From Chloroflexota bacterium (GTDB taxonomy: Bacteria; Chloroflexota; Anaerolineae; Caldilineales; Caldilineaceae), in the NCBI GenBank assembly GCA_016199425.1, contig JACQGT010000556.1, positions 1 to 12,589 of the forward strand: a stretch of DNA of 12,589 nucleotides, written 5' to 3'. Numbering within the stretch: the stretch's first letter is position 1; every line of letters starts with the position of its first letter. Of the stretch, positions 1 to 6,700 are shown piece by piece. The notes beneath the pieces are model-generated. The model was not told the origin of the DNA and did no database searches. It saw only the letters and a program-made list of their open reading frames with translations. The position numbers and the translations under genes were made by a program.

Positions 1-675
1 GCCCCGGTGCATGGAATAGGTGTCCATCATCCAGGCCATAATCTGGGCGTTGGTTCCCACGTCCGGCGCGGGGATGTCTTTTTCGGGTCCAATGAAGAGG
101 CTGATTTCGGATGTGTAGCGGCGGGTCAGACCGCGCAGTTCATCTTGGGAGAGCAGCTTTGGGTCTACGATCACGCCGCCCTTGGCGCCGCCATAGGGCA
201 GATTCATCAGCGCACACTTCCACGACATCCACATAGCCAGGGCGCGACATTCGTCCAGAGTCACGTCCGGGTGGTAACGGATGCCGCCTTTGGTGGGGCC
301 GAGGGTCGTGTTGTGGTGGACGCGAAAACCGGTGAACATGCGGATGCTCCGGTCGTCCATCACCACGGGAAAGTGGACGATCAACTCCCGCTGGGGAAGT
401 CGGAGCAGTTCCAACATGTCGTGGTCCAGATTCATGGCCTCGGCCACTCGATCCAACTGGGCTTGGGCTACGGCGTAGGCGCTGACGCTGGGGACCGATG
501 TCTCGCGGCGGCTGTTGCGGGTGGGGGACAGGCGGGCTGGCTCTGCGCCCGATGGAAGACGGGGATCGTCATCGTGGCCGTTTTCGCCGTTGCCAGGGAC
601 GACAGAACTGTTGGGGATGGGAGATGCCGGGCTTGGGGGCGCGACAGGTTTTGTTGTTGCGTTGTTTTTCGCCAT
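1..675 (-). CDS. gdhA: Glu/Leu/Phe/Val (glutamate) dehydrogenase, N-terminal part, cut by window edge
   Basis: Probable NAD(P)-dependent glutamate dehydrogenase, interconverting glutamate with 2-oxoglutarate and ammonium in the cytoplasm. The 225 codons seen hold the dimerisation/substrate domain; the Rossmann dinucleotide domain lies beyond the left edge. The GLFV active-site signature is complete: LPYGGAKGGVIVDP at residues 159-172 with catalytic Lys165. The upstream GPTKGGIRYHP (residues 126-136) carries a substrate-binding Lys, and PAPDVGT follows at 202-208. The start at 675 is supported by AAGGAG seven bases upstream, and I found no other ATG in frame before residue 81. Residues 1 to about 62 form a Pro/Ser/Asn-rich extension; family homology begins near SAYAVAQAQLDRVAEAM. 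It is divergent from the genes to the right. The family assignment is very secure; glutamate rather than leucine/phenylalanine as substrate is inferred from overall similarity. Confidence 0.93.
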   Translation of the reverse strand, partial: MAKNNATTKPVAPPSPASPIPNSSVVPGNGENGHDDDPRLPSGAEPARLSPTRNSRRETSVPSVSAYAVAQAQLDRVAEAMNLDHDMLELLRLPQRELIVHFPVVMDDRSIRMFTGFRVHHNTTLGPTKGGIRYHPDVTLDECRALAMWMSWKCALMNLPYGGAKGGVIVDPKLLSQDELRGLTRRYTSEISLFIGPEKDIPAPDVGTNAQIMAWMMDTYSMHRG

Positions 676-731
676 TGAAAAACTCCTTATAGAAATGAAA
701 TCCACGGGCCGATGGGGAGACGGCTCTCTAT

Positions 732-760
732 AGTCTAGCGCAAGTTGCTGGCTTTGGCAA
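732..760 (-). promoter_or_regulatory. candidate promoter for the dehydrogenase gene
   Basis: On the minus strand TTGCCA (755-760) is separated by 17 bases from TAGACT (732-737), about 57 bases before the gdhA start codon. The match to a housekeeping -35/-10 pair is moderate (4 of 6 in each box). A call from sequence alone. Confidence 0.35.
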
Positions 761-781
761 CGAAAAGAGTACGGTAATGAA

Positions 782-810
782 CGTAGGGCGGAATATCATT
801 CCGCCCTACG
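782..810. repeat. perfect palindromic intergenic repeat of GTAGGGC type
   Basis: CGTAGGGCGGAAT (782-794) pairs perfectly with 798-810 across a 3-base loop. It lies between divergent genes, so a role as a simple terminator is unlikely. Two further GC-rich palindromes with similar GTAGG-type ends occur at 11286-11312 and 12508-12534. This fits a dispersed REP/MITE-like intergenic repeat family. Confidence 0.7.
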
Positions 811-865
811 ACGCTTCACCATTTCGTTGACCAGAACGAAAATGTACGGAAAATTGGTAGATCGG

Positions 866-893
866 TTGACCTCAGAATGAATTATGATATACT
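866..893 (+). promoter_or_regulatory. strong candidate promoter with extended -10, for the Cys4/acidic protein gene
   Basis: TTGACC (866-871), a 16-base spacer, then TATACT (888-893), preceded by TG at 885-886 as in an extended -10. Transcription would start near 900, leaving about 110 bases of leader before the ATG at 1014. This is the best promoter match seen in the window. Confidence 0.6.
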
Positions 894-1013
894 TCCAGGT
901 ATCTTCTATCATCGACCGCGGATCGAGGATGTGGACGGTTGCAACTCTGGTTTCTGGCACGTCTGGCAATCGTCTGTAACCCCGATCTGTCCCAATAACT
1001 ACAGGAGACTTGC

Positions 1014-1301
1014 ATGACGCGGGTGCGTTGCCCTCAAGACCGCTGTATCTTTTGGATGAATGGGTGGTGTGACATCGACGAGATCGAACTCGCGCCGGTG
1101 ACACTGGCCTGTATCACCTTTGAAGAGATGGATACGGAAATTATCCCCGCTGCCAGTAGCAGCGACGATTTGGAGTGGGATGACGACGAGTCTCTCTTTG
1201 AAGACGATCTGGACGAAAGCCTCTACGGCTACGATGACGGCGAGGACGATGACGAGGACGACGAACTGATCGCAGACGATGACGAGGGGTGGTCTCACTA
1301 G
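1014..1301 (+). CDS. small DUF1540-like Cys4 protein with acidic tail
   Basis: A 95-residue protein of unknown function. The N-terminal 38 residues have four cysteines (C6, C11, C19, C33) in the frame R-C-P-x3-C-x-F-W-x2-G-x-C ... I-E-L ... L-x-C-x-T-F. This resembles the Cys4 pattern of DUF1540 domains, probably a small zinc-binding knuckle. From about residue 50 the protein is almost all Asp/Glu, with runs such as EDDDEDDE near residues 77-84, so it should be strongly negative and disordered. The start is supported by AGGAG seven bases upstream and the promoter at 866-893. Its 3' end overlaps or nearly abuts the nucleoside kinase gene, suggesting one transcript. A domain-level resemblance is all I can claim; a metal-binding or protein-binding regulatory role is inference. 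Confidence 0.75.
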   Translation: MTRVRCPQDRCIFWMNGWCDIDEIELAPVTLACITFEEMDTEIIPAASSSDDLEWDDDESLFEDDLDESLYGYDDGEDDDEDDELIADDDEGWSH

Positions 1302-1374
1302 GCGAAATGGACTGGGAGCGCCACCGCAGCGTTTGTCCTGTGGCGGCACTCTTGCATCTGTGGGGATAGCAGCA

Positions 1375-3210
1375 ATGGCGCAAGAGCCGGCGACAACAAG
1401 CAAAATGGACGCAGCCGTAGGGGAAACAGCACCTGCGTGGATGTCCAACGGGCAGGTGCGCAACGGCTGGATCGCCGAGCGGGGGCTTGTCTCGCGCGTC
1501 ACCCCAGGCCAGAAACGCACGACAGTCCAGGTGCAAATCGGTGAGCGCTACTATGCGGGGCCGCTGAGCGCGCCGGTGGAGGAGTTCGTCTGGCAAGCGG
1601 TGGCGGACGATCCGCCCACGTCGCCGCCCATGGCCGTTCTCCTGGACAACCGGCTGCGCGAACTTTCTACCCCCGTTTGGGAGGACACCAGCGCCCAGAT
1701 CGTCCCAATGGAAGACCCGGACGGCGGGCGTATCTATCGCCGTTCGTTGACTCTGCTGCTGCTGGCCGCGGCCAAACGGGTCTTTCCTGGCCTTGCCATC
1801 GCCATCGAACACAGCCTGCCTTTTGGTGCCTACTATTGCACAGCCGTAGGCCGCGAACCCCTGGCCCTGGCCGAACTGACACTGTTGCAGTCTGAAATGG
1901 AAAAGATGGTGGCCGAAGACCTGCCCATCACCTGTAGGCGGGCCTCGGTGGAGGAGATGGTCTCCTTCTTTGCGGCCAGCGGCGACGAGACGAAAGTCTC
2001 CCTGCTGGCATACCGTACGTCGGATGATCTGTCGATCTACACCCTGGACACGCTGCAAAACTACTTTCACGGCTATATGGCCCCCAGCACAGGCTATTTG
2101 CGCTGGTTTGGGCTGGCTGCCTACGGCAAGGGCTTTCTTCTGCGCTTTCCCCGCCGCCAGCAGCCCGTCCAGCTTCAGCCGATCCTGCCCAGCACGGACC
2201 TGGAAAACGTCTTTCAGGAATACGGCGAATGGATGGGGCGACTGGGCTTGCAGAACCTCGGCTCCCTCAACAACGCCATTGTACGGGGCAACATCTCGGA
2301 AGTGATTCTGATCAGCGAAGCCCTGCACGAGAGGCGCGTCGCCCACATCTCCGGGTTGATAGCCAGGACGTGGGAGGACGCCAGCGCAGTGTGCCGGCGT
2401 ATTCGCGTGGCGCTGATTGCCGGGCCAAGCAGCAGCGGTAAGACAACCTTCGCCAAGCGGCTGGGTGTGCAATTGCTCTCCCACGGCATTCGCCCCTATG
2501 CCCTCTCCCTGGACAACTACTTCGTCGATCGCGCCGAAACGCCCCTGGACGCGGAGGGGGATTACGACTTCGAGTCGCTTCAGGCGCTCAATGTGCCTCT
2601 GCTCAACGACCATCTCGCCCGCCTGCTGGCCGGGGAAGAGGTGACATTACCCCACTACAACTTCATGACAGGGCGTAGCGAAGTGGGCGAGACTGTGCGC
2701 CTGGAAGCCAATCGGGTGCTGATCCTGGAAGGCATCCACGGGCTAAACCCGGAGCTGACCAGCGCCATCCCCCCCGAATCCACCCTGCGCGTCTACGTGA
2801 GCGTCCTCACCCATCTGAATATGGACCGGCACAACCGCATCTCCACCTCGGACGTGCGGCTGCTGCGCCGGATTGCCCGGGATCACAGCCACCGGGGCTA
2901 TAGCGCGGCCGATACGATTGGGCGCTGGGCCAGTGTGCGCCGGGGCGAAGAACGCTACATCTTCCCTTTCCAGAACAACGCGGATGTGATGTTCAACTCG
3001 GCGCTGCTCTACGAATTGTCCGTCCTGCGCGATGTGGTAGAACCTCTGCTCTTGCAGATCGAATGGGATTCTCCAGGCTACGTAGAAGCCCGCCGGTTGT
3101 TGGCCTTTTTGCGCTGGGTGCGCACGGTGGACGCGGATCTGGTGCCAGACAATTCCATCATTCGCGAGTTCATCGGCAATTCAATTTTGCGTACCTTCAC
3201 TCTGGCCTGA
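1375..3210 (+). CDS. uridine kinase-like nucleoside kinase with ThrRS-like N-terminal domains
   Basis: Probable cytoplasmic nucleoside kinase (611 residues from this start) of the phosphoribulokinase/uridine kinase fold. The P-loop GPSSSGKTT is at residues 350-358, with the DNYF motif at 380-383. Downstream motifs include HYNFMTGR and LILEGIHGLNPEL, the latter containing the Walker B-like strand. The first ~300 residues resemble the N-terminus of threonyl-tRNA synthetase: a TGS-like segment (about residues 45-115), then a second-additional-domain-like region with RRSLTLLL, IEHSLPFGAYYC and APSTGYLRWF. This arrangement is known in a family often annotated as uridine kinase; the natural substrate is not settled by sequence. 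I chose the ATG at 1375 because GGGGA lies eight bases upstream. The frame is open to an ATG at 1279, which would overlap the previous gene by 23 bases, lacks a ribosome site and adds 32 unconserved-looking residues. Confidence 0.88.
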   Translation: MAQEPATTSKMDAAVGETAPAWMSNGQVRNGWIAERGLVSRVTPGQKRTTVQVQIGERYYAGPLSAPVEEFVWQAVADDPPTSPPMAVLLDNRLRELSTPVWEDTSAQIVPMEDPDGGRIYRRSLTLLLLAAAKRVFPGLAIAIEHSLPFGAYYCTAVGREPLALAELTLLQSEMEKMVAEDLPITCRRASVEEMVSFFAASGDETKVSLLAYRTSDDLSIYTLDTLQNYFHGYMAPSTGYLRWFGLAAYGKGFLLRFPRRQQPVQLQPILPSTDLENVFQEYGEWMGRLGLQNLGSLNNAIVRGNISEVILISEALHERRVAHISGLIARTWEDASAVCRRIRVALIAGPSSSGKTTFAKRLGVQLLSHGIRPYALSLDNYFVDRAETPLDAEGDYDFESLQALNVPLLNDHLARLLAGEEVTLPHYNFMTGRSEVGETVRLEANRVLILEGIHGLNPELTSAIPPESTLRVYVSVLTHLNMDRHNRISTSDVRLLRRIARDHSHRGYSAADTIGRWASVRRGEERYIFPFQNNADVMFNSALLYELSVLRDVVEPLLLQIEWDSPGYVEARRLLAFLRWVRTVDADLVPDNSIIREFIGNSILRTFTLA

Positions 3211-3239
3211 GCTGCGGTGGTCCTTATTTCCTATGCTTT

Positions 3240-3269
3240 CAATGCCATCAGGCGGCTATACTCAATCGT
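3240..3269 (+). promoter_or_regulatory. promoter-like element, copy 1
   Basis: CAATGCCA (3240-3247), then GCTATACTCAATCGT (3255-3269) with a good -10 hexamer TATACT at 3257-3262. No convincing -35 hexamer is present. Nearly the same block recurs at 3703-3735 before the lipoprotein gene. It lies 66 bases upstream of the small membrane protein start, a plausible promoter distance. Confidence 0.4.
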
Positions 3270-3334
3270 AAAAATGTCTTCTGTATTTTGTCTGTCAATC
3301 GACCGCTTTTTTGTCCACTGGGGGAGGGGAAGAA

Positions 3335-3574
3335 ATGCTTTCTTATGTGATGAATCTGGTGCAAGGAAAATCGTTCACCTCCACCCAAACCAATAGCCGT
3401 CCACAGGCCCTGCCCTTTCGTTTCCTTGCCAACGATACCCCTCGCCGTCGCTCAGGCCGCCAGGATCATCACCGGCCCTCCTATAGCCCATTTTTCTTTA
3501 TGACTCTGATTGTGACGATCATCTGTTCCATTGCCTTTGCGGGCCTGCTTTCTGTGGCAATCGGCGCTGGTTGA
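3335..3574 (+). CDS. small single-pass membrane protein, hypothetical
   Basis: A 79-residue protein I do not recognise. Residues 1 to about 50 are polar and basic, with RRRSGRQDHHR near residues 36-46. They are followed by one strong hydrophobic helix, FFFMTLIVTIICSIAFAGLLSVAIGA (about residues 53-78), ending at the C-terminus. This suggests a tail-anchored protein with its basic N-terminus inside. The ATG at 3335 has GGAGGGG upstream with usual spacing; a TTG at 3311 in the same frame is possible but lies before the ribosome site. The gene has its own promoter-like block (3240-3269) and terminator (3602-3644), so it looks like a monocistronic unit. Ribosome site, helix and bracketing signals argue for a real gene; no family could be assigned. 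Confidence 0.6.
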   Translation: MLSYVMNLVQGKSFTSTQTNSRPQALPFRFLANDTPRRRSGRQDHHRPSYSPFFFMTLIVTIICSIAFAGLLSVAIGAG

Positions 3575-3601
3575 CAGTTCGCATCCATTACTACCGATCC
3601 T

Positions 3602-3644
3602 CACACAAAACTGCCCGATCCACTGGATCGGGCAGTTTTGTGTG
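3602..3644 (+). terminator. strong, probably bidirectional, intrinsic terminator
   Basis: A perfect 20-bp stem (3602-3621 with 3625-3644) around a 3-base loop ACT. The GC-rich core CTGCCCGATCC is flanked by AAAA on the 5' side and TTTT on the 3' side, so it could end transcripts on either strand. It starts 27 bases after the stop codon of the small membrane gene. Confidence 0.85.
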
Positions 3645-3702
3645 TTACGCAACACAAAAGGTACGCGCCTGCCCTGTTTCCCCTTTGCCCCCCAGCAGTG
3701 TG

Positions 3703-3735
3703 CAATGCCAGTCAGAATACGCTATACTCAAGCGT
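3703..3735 (+). promoter_or_regulatory. promoter-like element, copy 2, before the lipoprotein gene
   Basis: CAATGCCA (3703-3710), then GCTATACTCAAGCGT (3721-3735) with TATACT at 3723-3728. It matches the block at 3240-3269 in 14 of 15 bases around the -10, but the distance between the two parts is three bases longer. It lies about 57 bases upstream of the ATG at 3792. Confidence 0.45.
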
Positions 3736-3791
3736 GAGGTCATCAGGCAGTTGGAATCCCCATTGAACAGGTAGAATCAGGAGGTAGAGAG

Positions 3792-6700
3792 ATGTCTGCT
3801 TTCTTTCGTCGTCACTGGACGCGCAGCGGCTGGCGGCTTCTTCTGTCGGTGTTGGCACTGCTGCTTGCCGCATGTGCGTCTCCCGTTGCTCCTTCCCTTT
3901 CCTATCCTTTTCCCTCCCAGGCAGATAACCGGTCTGCTATTCTGCGCGGCCCCCAACTCTTACCCGTGGCCCCATCAGCGGGGATGGACGTGGCCGATGC
4001 GCAGCCGCTGACTACGGATGCAGCCGCCTGGGACCCGGTAACTGCCGACTATCCCACCCGTCACGCAGGCAAATCCAAAGACCCGCTGTTGGCCGCCACC
4101 CCCCCGGAGACGATTTTCGAGGGGCTGGGCAGTGGACCCCTGAAGCGATCCAACTTTTTCGTGGCCCAACGAGCCTACCCGCTGGATGAACTGCCGGTGG
4201 GCGGTTTTGTCGCGGCCCTGGAACAGACGATGGCTATGCTGCCCATCGAGGCCGCCGAGACTCTGCCCCAATGGCAGAACATCGGCCCGGCTCCGATGGT
4301 CAACTCCAAAGTGGGCCAGCAGAAGATTAATGTCAGCGGCCGGGTGCGCGCCCTGGCCATCCACCCCACCGACCCCAATATCGTCTATTTGGGCGCGGCC
4401 CAGGGCGGCGTCTGGAAAACCACCAACGGCGGCGATAGCTGGACGCCGCTCACAGACAATCAGGCGTCAATGTCTATGGGCGCGCTGGCTCTGGACCCAC
4501 AAAATCCGAATGTCATCTATGCCGGCACGGGCGAGCCGACGCCTGGTCTGGACAACTACTACGGCGCGGGCATTCTCAAATCCACCGACGGGGGGGCAAC
4601 CTGGACCCGTCAGGGGGTGGCTGCCTTCAACGGGCTGGCGATTGCGCGTATTCTTGTGCATCCCACCAACCCGAATATCGTCTATGCGGCCTCATCGAAG
4701 GCGGGACAAGCCGGCCCGGTCTCGCCGCCGCGAGGCATCTTCCGCTCCCAGGATGGGGGACTGACCTGGCAGGGATTGCTCACCTGTGCTGACTGTTTCG
4801 GTGCGTCGGATTTGGAGATAGACAGCCAGAATCCGAGTGTGCTGTACGCCGGGTTTGAGGGGCACGGCATTTTCAGGAGTACAGACGGCGGTGCCAATTG
4901 GAGCCAATTGACCAACAATCTGCCCAATCCCCAGCAGGTGAATGTAGGGCGGGTGGTGCTCTCCCTCAGCAAGAGCAATCCGGCCATTCTCTACACCAGC
5001 TATCAAATCGTCACCAATCAGTACGACGGCGCGCTTGTCTTTGTGACTTCCGACGGCGGGAGCTCCTGGACGCAGATCGGGACGGGCGGCTACAACTTTT
5101 GCGGCAGCCAATGCTGGTATTCCCACACGATTGAGGTTGACCCGGCCACTCCCAATACGCTTTACGCGGGTGGCGCGGCCAACTATTCGGGCAACTCCGA
5201 GGCGGATTTTACCGTGCGCCAGGTGGTCATCAAAACGACCGATGGGGGCGGCAACTGGCTGGACCTTTCGGACAACAGCGCGCCCAACAAATCCCTGCAC
5301 CCGGATATGCACGTCATCGCCTTTGACCCCACCAACAGCCAGACGGTCTGGGTGGGCAACGACGGCGGCGTCTGGAAATCCACCGACGGCGGGCAGACGT
5401 GGACCAGCCGCAACACCAATTTGGCGACACTCCAGTTCACGGGCATTGCCGTGGACCCCACCAATCCGTCTGTGATCCAGGGCGGTATGCAGGACAACAA
5501 CAAAGCCTTCACCCTCAACGGCGGCGCCACCCCCGGCTGGACCGCGGTGGATGTGGGCGACGGCGGTTTTGCCGCCATCGACCCCTTCAACACGACCATC
5601 TGGTATGGCACCCGCTTCGGCAAGTCCTTCCAGCGCAACGAGCAGGGCAGCGGCTTGACCGGCTTCTGGCCGATGATGACCAACGGCGTCGATCAGGCGG
5701 ATCGGGCGCTGTTTTACGTCCCCTTCGCCGTGGACACATCTACCCAGAAGGTTCTCTATTTGGGAACGTTCCGGGTTTACAAAACAACCAACCGGGGCGA
5801 CAACTGGACCGCCATCAGCTCGGACCTGAGCAACGGCAAAGGCTACGTTTCGGCCATTGCCGTTGCTCCGTCGGATGCGGCCACCGTCTGGGTGGGCACG
5901 TCGGACGGCAATGTGCAGGTGACAACAAACGGCGGCGGCAACTGGACAAACACGGCCAAAGCGCCCCTGCCCGGTCGCTACGTCTCGCGCATCGCCGTCT
6001 CCCGCACGGATGCGCAAACGGCCTACGCAGTCTTTAGCGGCTTCAACACCCACACGCCTGGGCAGAACGGCCACGTCTTCAAGACAACCAATGGCGGCGC
6101 AAGCTGGCAGGACATCAGCAGCAATCTGCCCGACGTACCCGTGCAGAGCATTGCCCTGGACAGCAGCCACCCGGGGACAGTCTACGTCGGCGCGGATACG
6201 GGCGTCTTCCGCACGCTGGACGACGGCAGCAGTTGGATCCCCTTCAACAACGGCATGGCGAATGTAACGGTCGTGGACTTAATTCTGACCAACAATAACA
6301 ATACCCTCTTCGCAGGAACCCACGGGCGCAGCGTCTACCGGGTGGACCTGTCCGGCCACCCCGCGCCGCTGGACAAGAAGGTCTTTGTGCCAGCCATCCT
6401 GCGGGGCGCGCCGGCGGCCACCAGCACAGCCACCAGTACGCCGACAGCCACCAAAATCCCCGTGCAAGGCACAACCCTGCCCACCTCCACCCCGACGGTG
6501 ACGCCGACCAGCACGCCCACGCCCACCCGCACGCCCACGGCCACGCCGACGCCAACACCGGGCACCCCCGGCGCGCCCACGCCAACACCCACACGCACAC
6601 CGACAGTCACCCCGACGCCGACCCGGACGGCTACCCCCAATCCCGGCGTCTATGCGGACGACTTTGAGAATACGGCCAGCGGTTGGCCGACTGCCAACAC

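Noticed and set aside
7..678. 223-codon open frame on the plus strand
   Set aside because: Antisense of the dehydrogenase, whose minus-strand frame contains the complete active-site signature.
1141..2613. 490-codon open frame on the minus strand
   Set aside because: It is the antisense of the nucleoside kinase gene. GC-rich codons keep the opposite strand open, its product has no recognisable motif, and the sense frame has clear P-loop and DNYF motifs.
3452..3655. 67-codon minus-strand open frame spanning the terminator
   Set aside because: Much of it is the antisense of the terminator stem and of the small membrane gene; no ribosome site was noted.
4692..6170. 492-codon open frame on the minus strand
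   Set aside because: Antisense shadow of the Asp-box propeller. The product is a low-information Val/Gly/Ala/Arg mix; the sense frame has regular Asp boxes and a lipoprotein signal.
6417..6641. CRISPR-like or tandem repeat array
   Set aside because: The repetition is in Thr/Pro codons inside a continuous reading frame, without constant repeats and unique spacers.
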